From CAVVJA01 sp963801715 (GTDB taxonomy: Bacteria; Actinomycetota; Actinomycetes; Mycobacteriales; Jatrophihabitantaceae): 64,000 nucleotides of DNA. Of this stretch, positions 39,430 to 47,887 are shown piece by piece. The notes beneath the pieces are model-generated. The model did not search any database and was not told where the DNA came from. It saw only the letters and a program-made list of their open reading frames with translations. The stretch is taken from assembly GCA_963801715.1 (NCBI GenBank), contig CAWDGB010000013.1, positions 61,105 to 125,104 of the forward strand, given 5' to 3'. Both the position numbers and the translations under genes were made by a program. Positions within the stretch are counted from its first letter, which is position 1; every line of letters starts with the position of its first letter.

Positions 39430-40893
39430 GTGAATCAGAATGACGCTCCGCTGCTTGACGCGCTGGCCGATTACCACCAGCGGAATCGCTATGGCTTCTC
39501 TCCGCCTGGCCACCGGCAGGGTCGCGGGGTTGACCATGCGGTGCTGCAGGTTCTCGGCCGGGAGCCGTTTCAAGTCGATGTATTGGCCAGCGGAGGACTC
39601 GATGACCGCTCGTCCTCGCACGGGTACTTGGCCAATGCGGAGCAGCTGATGGCCGAGGCGGTCGGCGCCGAGCACGCGTTCTTCTCAACCTGCGGCAGCT
39701 CGTTGTCGGTCAAGGCGGCGATGCTTGCGGTCGCCGGAGGGAAGCGGGAGCTGCTGGTTTCCCGAGATGCGCACAAGTCGATAGTGGCTGGCCTCATCTT
39801 CGCCGGAGTGGAGCCTCGGTGGATCAAACCGCGCTACGACGCCGATCTACACCTGGCTCATCCGCCGTCGCCCGAAGACGTCGAGGCCGCGTGGACGACG
39901 CATCCGGATGCGTCCGGAGCGCTGATCGTCAGCCCGACTCCGTACGGGACGTGCGCGGACATCGAAAGCATCGCTGCTGTGTGCCACGCCCGGGGTAAGC
40001 CATTGATCGTTGACGAGGCCTGGGGCGCTCATCTGCCCTTCCACGACGACCTGCCGACCTGGGCGATGGACGCTGGTGCGGACGTGTGCGTGGTCAGCGT
40101 CCACAAGATGGGGATGGGATTCGAACAAGGCTCGGTGTTCCATCTGCAGGGCAATCTCATTGATCCGGACCATCTCTCGGCTTGCGCCGACCTGCTCATG
40201 ACCACGAGCCCGAACGTCCTCATCTACTCGGCGATCGACGGCTGGCGCCGCCAGATGGTACGCGACGGGCGTCAGCTGCTTGGTGCGGTAATCGATCTGG
40301 CCGATCGAGTGCGACACGACATTGAGCAGCGGCCCGGTCTGCACGTCTTACACGACGAGCTGCTGCACGCACAGGCAAGTCACGACCTCGACCGGCTACA
40401 CGTCCTGATCGATGTTGCAGAACTCGGCATCAGCGGTTACCAGGCCGCCGACTGGGTGCGCGCGCACCGGGCCGTGGACCTAGGCCTGTCCGATCACCGG
40501 CGGGTAGAAGTGACACTGTCCACGGCCGATGACGACGACACGGTGGAGCGGCTGCTCCGCGCCCTCGACGGGATGGTTGCCGCGGCTGCTGGCTTTCCCA
40601 GACCCCCGAAGATCGATTTGCCGTCGTTACACGATATCGAGATGGACCCGGTCTTGCTTCCCCGAGACGCTTTCTTCGGGCCGCGAGAAGATGTGCCTGT
40701 CGAGGAGGCGGTCGGCCGGGTTGCGGCAGAGCAGATCACTCCATATCCGCCTGGCATTCCGGCCGTCGTGCCAGGCGAACGGATCACGGCGGGTATCGTC
40801 GACTACTTGCGCAGCGGGCTGATCGCAGGCATGGTGCTGCCCGATTCGGCCGACCCGAGCCTGACGACGATCCGCGTCACGGTGTCCGGTTGA
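39430..40893 (+). CDS. Orn/Lys/Arg decarboxylase-family PLP enzyme
   Basis: A 487-residue fold-type I PLP enzyme of the ornithine/lysine/arginine decarboxylase family, biosynthetic-length branch without the wing domain. Marks are RYGFSPPGHRQGRG at the N-terminus, HGYLANAEQLMAEAVGAEHAF, STCGSSLSVKAAML, PLIVDEAWGAHLPFH and the PLP-lysine motif VVSVHKMGMG near residue 226. The C-terminal domain has EQITPYPPGIPAVVPGERI, typical of the family. The start GTG 39430 gives the family N-terminus. The product would make a polyamine precursor such as agmatine or cadaverine; substrate is not resolved. Converges with the small membrane protein, 49 bases away. Confidence 0.88.
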   Translation: MNQNDAPLLDALADYHQRNRYGFSPPGHRQGRGVDHAVLQVLGREPFQVDVLASGGLDDRSSSHGYLANAEQLMAEAVGAEHAFFSTCGSSLSVKAAMLAVAGGKRELLVSRDAHKSIVAGLIFAGVEPRWIKPRYDADLHLAHPPSPEDVEAAWTTHPDASGALIVSPTPYGTCADIESIAAVCHARGKPLIVDEAWGAHLPFHDDLPTWAMDAGADVCVVSVHKMGMGFEQGSVFHLQGNLIDPDHLSACADLLMTTSPNVLIYSAIDGWRRQMVRDGRQLLGAVIDLADRVRHDIEQRPGLHVLHDELLHAQASHDLDRLHVLIDVAELGISGYQAADWVRAHRAVDLGLSDHRRVEVTLSTADDDDTVERLLRALDGMVAAAAGFPRPPKIDLPSLHDIEMDPVLLPRDAFFGPREDVPVEEAVGRVAAEQITPYPPGIPAVVPGERITAGIVDYLRSGLIAGMVLPDSADPSLTTIRVTVSG

Positions 40894-40942
40894 TGGACCC
40901 GAACGATCGATTCAAGAGCGCGACGCGCGGACTCCCCTGAGG

Positions 40943-41383
40943 TCAGGACGGCGGCCGGGGTGGAATGGCGGCGGCTGCAGCGAAGCCGATCTGCAGTGCG
41001 GCTTCCAGCCGAAACAGGCCGCGGATCTGGTGACGGTGCCGCAGATCTACCACCGCTACCGCGACCGGTGCGCCGATCGCCAGCACGCGCGCGGGTCCTT
41101 GTGGCGCGCCGTTCAGCGTTCCGGCGATGAGGGCGGCGCCGGCGGCGGTGAACAGGGCCGCGCTGACGTCGGTCTGGAACTGGTCTGGCTTGGGTCCGGC
41201 CACGCGCTCGAATGACCGGGGATGCAGCAGGCGCCATAACCCACCCAGTAGGTAGTAGGCGCCTTGGATTCGCCCGGCACGTTGGGCCGGTTCCCGTCCG
41301 ATCACAGCGTCGAGGCGCGCGGTGACGGGCGCCGGTGGCGCGCAACGTGACTGCCGCCAAGGGTGCTGACGCCGTCCGAGCAT
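40943..41383 (-). CDS. Small predicted membrane protein (GxYY...RSFExVxGPK family)
   Basis: ATG 41383 follows GGTGGAGGCC on the minus strand. The 146-residue protein has RIQGAYYLLGGLWRLLHP, then RSFERVAGPKPDQF, followed by three hydrophobic segments (AALFTAAGAALIAGTL, VLAIGAPVAVAVVDL, LQIGFAAAAAIPP). I recall this pattern from uncharacterised actinobacterial membrane proteins. The function is unknown. The RNA-like element at 41726-41902 lies about 340 bases upstream in the same orientation and could be its leader. Confidence 0.6.
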   Translation of the reverse strand: MLGRRQHPWRQSRCAPPAPVTARLDAVIGREPAQRAGRIQGAYYLLGGLWRLLHPRSFERVAGPKPDQFQTDVSAALFTAAGAALIAGTLNGAPQGPARVLAIGAPVAVAVVDLRHRHQIRGLFRLEAALQIGFAAAAAIPPRPPS

Positions 41384-41725
41384 GGCCTCCACCTTAAGGC
41401 GATGTCGCGGCGGAGCGGCCACGGCGTCGAGCCACAAGCGGGCGGCGGCGGTGAACACACCGGCTTTGCGTGCCTACGGGATAGGAAATGCATTTGCGAG
41501 TTCGGTGGATCTAACGGGGCGGCCGGCCCAGAAGTCGAGCCGTCCGGAGCTGGCAGCGGCGGCCGTCGCGGCGGGAGATGGCACGGCACCGATGCCGGGG
41601 ACGCAAGGCTGGAAAGAGATCGTCCGCCATATCACAATGTCGAACAAATGTTCGAGAAACCAACGACCCGACTGCCGCTTAGCCGCCGCCGTCGCCGACG
41701 TCCGAGCGGTGAAGACGGACCGCAT
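41384..41725. other. Leader region between RNA element copy A and the small membrane gene
   Basis: About 340 bases without a supported gene on either strand. If the promoter of copy A is active and transcription reads through, this would be the 5' untranslated region of the gene ending at 40943. Confidence 0.4.
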
Positions 41726-41902
41726 CACGCCCGAGTTTGACAACATCTCGCCTGTCCAAGCTAGGCGGATCATCGCAAGACTCGGACTGCGACCTCTCCG
41801 GGCAATTCCCTCCGCCCGGACAGGGCGCCTGACCCGTCCCTCGCAAAGGCCTCGGGCCAGGCGACACACCCGCGACGTACCCGGTTCCCGGCGACTGGAA
41901 AC
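41726..41902 (-). ncRNA. Candidate structured RNA with sigma-B/F-like promoter, copy A
   Basis: On the minus strand GTTTCC (41902-41897), 14 bases, then GGGTAC (41882-41877) make a stress-sigma-type promoter. Downstream lies CGCCTGGCCC pairing with GGGTCAGGCG (one non-Watson-Crick position) around a short inner CCT/AGG hairpin. TCCGGGC and GCCCGGA make a 7-bp stem further on. The whole block recurs at 47530-47709 with about 80 percent identity by eye. Insertions and deletions between the copies (1, 4 and 1 bases) break any shared reading frame, so RNA rather than peptide is favoured. Ends are set by the similarity, not by a terminator. Confidence 0.5.
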
Positions 41903-42233
41903 GCGTTCACCGCGCGCCGGGTAAGACAGGCCGGCAGCTACCGATCCGAGCCTGGGCCGGGTCGTAAACGCCGCACGGCAGGTCACATTGCGCATACGCC
42001 GTGACAACTGAATGGAACCAACGGATGGCAAGACCTCCAACGTTGACATCGGACGACCTGTACCCGATCAGCGACGCGGGGAACCGAGAGGTGACGTGAC
42101 GGCCGCCACGCGCCGGGTGATCTGCCAGTCACGACGCGCTTGGACGCGTCGCTCAGCGGGCATATACGACCTGGGATTGGAGCTGGGATCCGGGTGCCGC
42201 GGCGGCCGCCCGGTCCGAGGAAGGGGGACGTGC
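41903..42233. other. Divergent intergenic region before MFS gene
   Basis: About 330 bases between the RNA element promoter (minus) and the MFS start (plus). The MFS frame stays open upstream to 42012 but that part has no protein-like features. No other element seen. Confidence 0.4.
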
Positions 42234-43592
42234 ATGTCGCCCTTCCTCCTGCTTCGCCGTACCGCCGACAGCACGGTCGAGGTCATGCGCCACCACGGAT
42301 CGCCGAGCCGAACCCGCTTGCTGCTCGCCCTCCTGGGCGCGGTGTTCGGCCTCCAAGCCGCGGATTTGAGCACCTTAGGTGCGACCGCGCCGCTGCTCGA
42401 AACCGGGTTGGGGTTCAGCCACGCCCAAATCGGTGCCCTCGCGTCGATCTCGGCTGTGGTCGGCGTGCTCGCCACCCTGCCGGTCGGCGTGCTGGCCGAC
42501 CGAGTGAACCGAGTCGGATTGCTCCGCATCGTGGTGCTGCTGTGGACCGTTGGCATGGTCTGGGTCGGCTTGAGCTCGACGTTCGCGATGATGCTGATAG
42601 CGCGGGCCATGCTCGGCGCGGTCGCGGCGGCGGCTGGTCCGATTGCGGCCTCATTGGTGGGCGACGTGGTGGCCACCGACGAACGTGGACACGTCTTCGG
42701 CCGCCTCCTCCTGGCCCAGCTAATCGGCACGACCGTCGGCGTTACGGTGTCCGGCGAGATCGGCGGACTGATCGGTTGGCGCTGGGCCTATGGGTGGCTC
42801 GCGGCTGTCGGTCTGGTCATCGTGGCCTTGCTCGGCAAGGCGACAGAGCCCCGCCGGCGATGGTCGGTGGATGACTCGAACGCCCGATTGCCCATCTGGC
42901 GGGCCGCGGGACGCGTCTTGCGAATCAAGACGAATCTCGTGCTCATTGTCGCCTCGGCCTTCGGCTACTACTTCTTCGCCGGTGTCGCAACGTTCGGTCT
43001 GTCGTATCTGCGCAGTGCGTTCGGAATCGGGCAGGTCGCGGCGCCGGCCATTCTGGTCGTACTTGGTCTGGCCGGCGCCGCCGGCGTCCTCATGGGCGGT
43101 CGGGTGGCCGACCAGTTGATGCGCAAGAAGGTCCGCGCCGGACGGGTCTGGGCGGTGCTCGGCGCGTTCGGTGGCGCCGTTGTGTTCCTCGTGACAGCGC
43201 TGGTCGCCTCAACGTTATGGGTGACGTTGCCGTTGCTCGTTGCCGGTTCGGCCCTCCTCGGCGCGGCCAACCCGCCACTGGACGCGGCGCGGATCGATAT
43301 CGTGCCGAGGCCACTCCTGGGGCGGGCCGAAGCGATCCGATCGGTATTGCGCAGTGGCGCGGACGCTTCAGCGCCCGTGACGTTCGGGCTACTCGCCGGT
43401 TCGTTGGGCATCGGCCATACGTTCCTGCTGATGACAGCGCCACTCGTCGTCGCGTTCGGCCTGGGCGCCATCGCGCTACACACCTACCCGGCCGACGTGG
43501 CCGCCGCAGAGTCCGCGTCAAAGCCCAAGCCGGCCTCGCCTCGTGTGAGCCGTTCGGCCGACGCGGACACATCCTCACGATCGGCGAGCTGA
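42234..43592 (+). CDS. Major facilitator superfamily transporter
   Basis: ATG 42234 is chosen for the AGGGGGAC just upstream and because the more distal frame is not protein-like. The 452-residue product has twelve predicted membrane helices. GVLADRVNRVGLLR between helices 2 and 3 is the MFS motif A (GxLaDrxGRrxxL), and MGGRVADQLMRKKVRAG is the second-half copy. The C-terminal tail is polar. Overall it resembles sugar-phosphate or drug transporters; the substrate is unknown. Confidence 0.85.
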   Translation: MSPFLLLRRTADSTVEVMRHHGSPSRTRLLLALLGAVFGLQAADLSTLGATAPLLETGLGFSHAQIGALASISAVVGVLATLPVGVLADRVNRVGLLRIVVLLWTVGMVWVGLSSTFAMMLIARAMLGAVAAAAGPIAASLVGDVVATDERGHVFGRLLLAQLIGTTVGVTVSGEIGGLIGWRWAYGWLAAVGLVIVALLGKATEPRRRWSVDDSNARLPIWRAAGRVLRIKTNLVLIVASAFGYYFFAGVATFGLSYLRSAFGIGQVAAPAILVVLGLAGAAGVLMGGRVADQLMRKKVRAGRVWAVLGAFGGAVVFLVTALVASTLWVTLPLLVAGSALLGAANPPLDAARIDIVPRPLLGRAEAIRSVLRSGADASAPVTFGLLAGSLGIGHTFLLMTAPLVVAFGLGAIALHTYPADVAAAESASKPKPASPRVSRSADADTSSRSAS

Positions 43593-44095
43593 GCCCGTCG
43601 CGAGAGGTTCATCAAACGCCTTCCACCGCGAGCGCGGATACCTCTGCGGGGCGCCCAGCGGCCGAGTGATCGTGACCGTGCTTTCGGCGAGGGTGACGAT
43701 CGGTGCGCTGAGAGCCTCGTCAGGTCCGGACGCGCCGGGATCCCTGCCGACCAGGCGCCGTTCGGCTTCGCCGCTTCCACGAGCACCATGCCGCTACGGT
43801 TGCGCCCACCTGCCCAGCGTCCGCTCAGCGAGGTCTGGACCAGAGGTCACGTGTCGCGAGCGACGAACAATCCAAGGCCGCGCCGACATGTGATCCTCGA
43901 GGTCAAACGTCGAGGTGGTGAATCGATGCCTCAACGCAGGGGTAGAGCAGTTGGGTCGAGTACGGAGCCGGATCACGGCTCAACGAATGTCACGAGAGCT
44001 CGATGATTCGGACACGTCCGTCGGCTTCCCGCTCGGCGGCCCGGGATTCAGCACACCCGCTTCTCGGACGCTCAACGGTGGCCCCGTGGGCCGGT
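43593..44095. other. Gene-poor convergent gap
   Basis: About 500 bases between convergent MFS and DUF72 genes. Frames are short and arginine/serine-rich. No RNA gene or convincing terminator seen. Confidence 0.5.
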
Positions 44096-44824
44096 TTAGG
44101 ATGCAGCAAGTTCGTTCAGTCTGCGTGCGTTGTACACCGCGTTCCCGTCGCCGTCATTGTTGAAATAGGCGTACACATCCCGCACGGCTGTCCGCCATTC
44201 CGCGATCCGTGCCGCCCACCAGCCCAGATCGGCATCGGAGTAGGAACCCGCGTAGAGCCGGTGCCGGTCAGGGCCGTGCAACCTGATGTACACGAACGAC
44301 GCCGTCGCCCGCAGCACGCACGGCAGCCCCGCGCCGCTGATCACGCAGTAGCCGACCCCGTATCGCTCCAGGAGCGCGAACACCGTGTCGTCATGCCAGC
44401 TGTGGTGGCGAAACTCGACCGCGACCCGCACCCACGCGGGCACGCAGCTGAGGAAGTACTCCAGGCGGGCGTCGTCGCGGGCCAGGCCGGCAGGAAGCTG
44501 GACAAGAAGCAGCCCACCGCGCGCGCCGAGCTCGTGCCAACAGCGTCCAATCCGTTCCAGCCAGCGCTCCGGCCGGTACAGCTTCGCACCGTGGGTCAAT
44601 CCGCGAGGTGCCTTCACCGACATGCTGAAGCCGTTCGGCAGACGCCGAGCCCACGACCGGAACGAACTATCCCGGGGCCACCGATAAAAGCTCGCGTTCA
44701 ACTCCACGCTGCGGAAAACATTCGTGTACACCGCCAACCGGTCGACCGGCCGCAGGCCGGGCGGATACAGCACCCGATCCCAATGCGGGTAACTCCAGCC
44801 CGACGTCCCAATCCACAACGCCAC
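44096..44824 (-). CDS. DUF72 (YecE-like) protein
   Basis: A 242-residue TIM-barrel-like DUF72 protein. Family marks are MALWIGTSGWSYPHW at the start, VELNASFYRWP, FSMSVKAPRGLTH, LLLVQLPAGL, VAVEFRHHSW and the C-terminal VYAYFNNDGDGNAVYNA. Complete and of normal length. Its biochemical role is not established. Confidence 0.9.
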   Translation of the reverse strand: MALWIGTSGWSYPHWDRVLYPPGLRPVDRLAVYTNVFRSVELNASFYRWPRDSSFRSWARRLPNGFSMSVKAPRGLTHGAKLYRPERWLERIGRCWHELGARGGLLLVQLPAGLARDDARLEYFLSCVPAWVRVAVEFRHHSWHDDTVFALLERYGVGYCVISGAGLPCVLRATASFVYIRLHGPDRHRLYAGSYSDADLGWWAARIAEWRTAVRDVYAYFNNDGDGNAVYNARRLNELAAS

Positions 44825-44939
44825 GACACAGTATGGAGACCGCGCCAGGCTTTCGACGGCTCGACATCGGTAGGAACCGATTCCATACTCGTGCCGGGTC
44901 GAACAGTGCCATGCCGCCGACGCTGACTGCCTCTGCCGT

Positions 44940-45090
44940 AGCAGTGCCCTGGTTTGGCGGCCTGCTCCTGTGAACGTGGCAGCTGCTCTCTAGCCATGTC
45001 GACCGCGTGTTGACCGACTTCGCCCGCGCTGTGGGCGAGATCTGCGGCCTGGCTCTTGGTCACGTCGATCGTGCTGGCATCATCCGACTG
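44940..45090 (-). pseudogene. N-terminal remnant related to the membrane-anchored protein at 51411
   Basis: The minus strand reads TKSQAADLAHSAGEVGQHAVDMAREQ, followed by unrelated sequence. This matches the DAAKDQAASVGHGAADAGQ...VAKDQAQ repeat pattern of the protein at 51411-52085. No membrane segment or partner gene follows. It is a small decayed duplicate in the gap beside the YihY gene. Confidence 0.45.
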
Positions 45091-45200
45091 ATCGCACGCC
45101 TAGCTGGCGGTTGGTTGTCAGCTCAGGTTCGCGCGTTCCCTCGCTCCGCGTCCGGGGGAGGGGACTGCGTGGGCGGCGAGCAGGACTGGTGCTCGTCACA

Positions 45201-46235
45201 TCAGGTGGTTTGTTTGGGGCTGAGGGCGGTCGCATGGGCTTCCGCGTCGTCGTTGAGCTTGCGGGTATCGCGCGGTTCGGCGAATTTGTCGGACTCTCGC
45301 GGCGCGCCGCCTTCGATAGCGCGGGCATGTTGCAACTCGGCGTTGAACTCCGCGCCGAGGAGGACGGCCAGATTGGTGAGCCAGAGCCAGACGATGAAGA
45401 TGACAACGCTCGCGAGCGTGCCGTAGGTCTTGTTGTATGAGCCGAAATTCGCGACGTAGACGGCGAACAGCCCGGACGCGGCAATCCAAATCACGACCGC
45501 GAGCACGCCGCCGGGGGTGATCCACTGCACGCCGGATTGCTTCACGTTCGGGCAGGCGTAGTAGAGGATCGCGAGCATCACGCTGACGATGACGATCAGC
45601 ACCGGCCATTTGATGACGCCGACTATCGTCACGGCCGTGTGGCCTACCCCGATCGCCTGCCCCAGCTTGTCGGCCAACGGACCGGTGAAGACGACGATGG
45701 CGGCACTGACGACCAGCAGGATCACCATGATCACCGTCACCGCCAGCCGTACCGGTATGGTCTTCCATACCGGTCGGCCTTCACCGACTTCGTAGATCGC
45801 GTTGGAAGCGCGCATGAAGGCGGCGATGTAGCTCGACGCCGACCACAGCGCGACCACGAGGCCGATCAGCCCGACCAGCCCGGTGGAGCTGCTGCCCTGC
45901 ACGCTGTGCACGACTTGTTCGATGACCGAGCGCACGCCGCCGGGCGCCAGGTCGCCAACGTTGGTGAGCAACTTGTCTGTGGTGGACTTGCCCAACAGTC
46001 CGAGGATCGCCACGAGAATCAGCAGCCCCGGGGCCAGACACAGCACGCTGCGGTAGGTGAGAGCCGCAGCCCAGTCCGATAGGTTGTCCCGCTTGAAACC
46101 CTTGGCCGAGCGTTTCAGAACGCCGAACCAGGCGGCCTTGTCTAACTGGGTGGGGGCGTCCGGCTTTTCGGACCGCGACGGCTCGGTCTCGCGGCCGGCC
46201 GGCCGCTGGTCCCCCGTCGAGCCCATGGTCTCCAC
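45201..46235 (-). CDS. YihY/BrkB-family inner membrane protein
   Basis: GTG 46235 lies seven bases after GGAGG; a second start (ATG 46226) is possible. The 344-residue protein has six membrane helices in the YihY/UPF0761 pattern: DWAAALTYRSVLCLAPGLLIL, LVALWSASSYIAAFMRASN with the family SSYIAAFxxAxNxIY motif, and VWLWLTNLAVLLGAEFNAEL near the C-terminus. A polar tail follows. In actinomycetes such proteins often sit with stress genes, as here. Confidence 0.9.
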   Translation of the reverse strand: METMGSTGDQRPAGRETEPSRSEKPDAPTQLDKAAWFGVLKRSAKGFKRDNLSDWAAALTYRSVLCLAPGLLILVAILGLLGKSTTDKLLTNVGDLAPGGVRSVIEQVVHSVQGSSSTGLVGLIGLVVALWSASSYIAAFMRASNAIYEVGEGRPVWKTIPVRLAVTVIMVILLVVSAAIVVFTGPLADKLGQAIGVGHTAVTIVGVIKWPVLIVIVSVMLAILYYACPNVKQSGVQWITPGGVLAVVIWIAASGLFAVYVANFGSYNKTYGTLASVVIFIVWLWLTNLAVLLGAEFNAELQHARAIEGGAPRESDKFAEPRDTRKLNDDAEAHATALSPKQTT

Positions 46236-46321
46236 GGCAGAACCTCCGAAGGTCTAGTGGATGGAGTTCAGGCTTACGGCACCTGACACTGTCAGGCCAA
46301 CCCATTCATGCTGACGATGCG

Positions 46322-46369
46322 AGGTTGTTTCTTACAGGCGATGTCAGGTTGTTTCTGACGGGCGATGTA
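46322..46369. repeat. Tandem 24-bp repeat (two units)
   Basis: AGGTTGTTTCTTACAGGCGA at 46322 is repeated as AGGTTGTTTCTGACGGGCGA at 46346; each unit is 24 bases and they agree at about 20 positions. They lie upstream of the YihY gene, at the end of the TetR remnant. Could be protein-binding sites or a mobile-element end. Confidence 0.55.
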
Positions 46370-46379
46370 CCCGGTTCGG

Positions 46380-46705
46380 CCGCCAGTCAATCCACCCGGC
46401 GGAACCGTTTTTGGCCAACGCGGAATCGTGCCGTCCGCCAGGTGCTGCTCGATACGACCGAGCGGCACCCGTTCGATGGCCAGACGGACACGTCTGATCA
46501 ACTCGTTGACGATGTGACCGACGACTGCGTCGGGAAGCGGCCCGCGGGCTCTCACGTGCGTATACAACGATTCAGTCCCCACTCCGACGCGGGCGGCGAC
46601 AGCCGCATGGACGCCACACCGACCCCGGCTCGGGTCTGGGTCACGATGACGTCGAGGTCCGGCATCGGCTGCGCGCTGGCGGAAGCCGGTTTCCGTTCGG
46701 GCCAT
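46380..46705 (-). pseudogene. TetR-type regulator remnant
   Basis: The minus frame contains AAVAARVGVGTESLYTHVRA, the helix-turn-helix of TetR regulators (family: VAxxLGVGxMSLYxHV), then PDAVVGHIVNELIRRVRLAI. The first helix is scrambled (a neighbouring frame carries LDVIVTQ-like sequence), and the ligand-binding domain ends after a few dozen residues. It is a truncated, probably dead gene. Confidence 0.5.
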
Positions 46706-46806
46706 TAGGGCCTCTTCGACATGCCCGGTTGCTGCGGGGCAGTGCTGGTTGGCTCGCGGCTAGCACCGCTGACGGGGACGCGGCGGCGCGCGCCTCCCGC
46801 CAACGA

Positions 46807-46832
46807 GTTAGCCGTCGACGAATACCGGGAAA
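46807..46832 (+). promoter_or_regulatory. Sigma-B/F-like promoter before csbD-like gene
   Basis: GTTAGC (46807-46812), 14 bases, GGGAAA (46827-46832), ending 38 bases before the CsbD-like start. Spacer and boxes match the other GTTT-N14-GGGNAN sites of this island, and stress-sigma control is usual for CsbD genes. Confidence 0.5.
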
Positions 46833-46870
46833 GTATTCGATGTCCGCGAGATGACGATCGGAGTGCAGCG

Positions 46871-47104
46871 ATGGCAGACGAGTCCGGGCCTGAGGCCGGC
46901 CTAAAGGGCGTGACCGAGGACATCAAAGGTAAAGCGAAGGAAGCGGTCGGGGCGGTGACCGACAACGAGTCGCTCAAGACCGAGGGACAAGCACAACAGG
47001 ATAAGGCCGACGCCGAACGCGAGGTCGCGGCAAGGGAGGCCGAGGCCGAGAAGGCCCGGGGTCAGGCCGCGGCTGCCGAGGCCGAGGAGCGGGCCCATCA
47101 GTAG
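46871..47104 (+). CDS. CsbD-family stress protein
   Basis: A 77-residue acidic, hydrophilic CsbD-like protein: GLKGVTEDIKGKAKEAVGAV and ESLKTEGQAQQDKADAEREV, followed by an Ala/Glu-rich helical tail. The layout matches the actinobacterial microaggregate-binding-protein-1 type. CsbD proteins belong to general-stress regulons; their molecular role is unclear. A sigma-B/F-like promoter lies directly upstream. The start ATG 46871 gives the usual length. Confidence 0.85.
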   Translation: MADESGPEAGLKGVTEDIKGKAKEAVGAVTDNESLKTEGQAQQDKADAEREVAAREAEAEKARGQAAAAEAEERAHQ

Positions 47105-47529
47105 CCGATCGTTCGATCATCCGATCTAATCGGAGGCCGAGCGTACGGCAAGGTAGCGAGCCAGCACGTCTAGTTGGGTCACCACGCCGTCGTGACGTGC
47201 TCGTTGAGCGCTTCGCCAGTGCCGATGCCGTCGCGATGGGCAGCCGGCACATCTGCGCGAGCGCCGATGATCGACCACGCGACTGCGCTCTGCCCCTGCT
47301 CGTCGCTCCACAGGTGGTAGTGGTCGGCGATCCACCGCACGCGAACCCGACCTGCTAGACCGTCACGCCGGCTCGATCAGTTGGCGAGGCGGGTACTCCT
47401 CGACCGACAGGAAGTGGCCGATCTTGATGCTTTGTCCAAATGGCCGATGCTAGGTCGTTATGACGTCCGAAGCTCCGATCCCGCTCCCCGATCCGGCGCC
47501 CGGCGATCCGCAGACGGCCGGGCCGCCCC
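47105..47529. other. Intergenic region with short protein-like minus-strand traces
   Basis: About 425 bases before RNA element copy B. On the minus strand one short frame reads RVRWIADHYHLWSDEQGQ, ending after about 55 residues, and another ends HDGVVTQLDVLARY, resembling the end of a CBS domain. Neither can be supported as a gene; they may be remnants. Confidence 0.35.
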
Positions 47530-47709
47530 GTTTCGTGTCGCCGGGAACCGGGTACGTCGCGGGGTGTGTCGCCTGGCCCGAGGCCTTTCGTTGCGAGGGA
47601 CGGGTCAGGCGGCCTGCCGGGCGGAGGGTTGCTCAGACAGGTCGCAACCCGAGTCTTGCCCCGCGAACCCTCCAGGTCGGACAGGCGAATGTTGCCTAAC
47701 TGGGCGTGG
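47530..47709 (+). ncRNA. Candidate structured RNA with sigma-B/F-like promoter, copy B
   Basis: GTTTCG (47530-47535), 14 bases, GGGTAC (47550-47555) form a promoter. The conserved hairpin CGCCTGGCCC / GGGTCAGGCG lies at about 47570-47610. Its loop is 4 bases longer than in copy A and the extra bases fit the inner stem. GGGTTGC and GCAACCC (about 47627-47650) make a perfect 7-bp stem specific to this copy. CCGAGTCTTGC and GGACAGGCGA are shared with copy A. The element ends about 65 bases before the next promoter and 180 bases before the coiled-coil gene. Confidence 0.5.
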
Positions 47710-47773
47710 GCAGGTCGTCATCACTGCCGGACCTAGGCGCTGGACAGCGTACGCGCCCGCGGTTGCACACGAT

Positions 47774-47799
47774 GTTTCGCAATCGCTACTGCTGGGAAT
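47774..47799 (+). promoter_or_regulatory. Sigma-B/F-like promoter before the coiled-coil operon
   Basis: GTTTCG (47774-47779), 14 bases, GGGAAT (47794-47799). It lies 88 bases before the start at 47888. Same boxes and spacer as the copies of the RNA element and the site at 51266. Confidence 0.6.
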
Positions 47800-47887
47800 A
47801 GTTTGTAGTGCCGCCCACGACGCGATGGGGACTTAGAACGTGAAGGTGGACGGCCGATCAGGAACCAATGCGAAAGGATCTTTAGTG

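Noticed and set aside
41679..41867. Small peptide encoded by RNA element copy A (minus, GTG start)
   Set aside because: Copy B has indels of 4 and 1 bases inside the same stretch, so the frame is not shared.
46321..46400. Stress-sigma promoter for the YihY gene (GGGTAC on the minus strand near 46368)
   Set aside because: The -10 box is good, but no GTTT-like box occurs 14 bases upstream.
47530..47709. Match to the c-di-AMP or cobalamin riboswitch because of GGGAACCGGGTAC
   Set aside because: The other required conserved blocks of those riboswitches are not found, and the motif is explained by the -10 box of the promoter.
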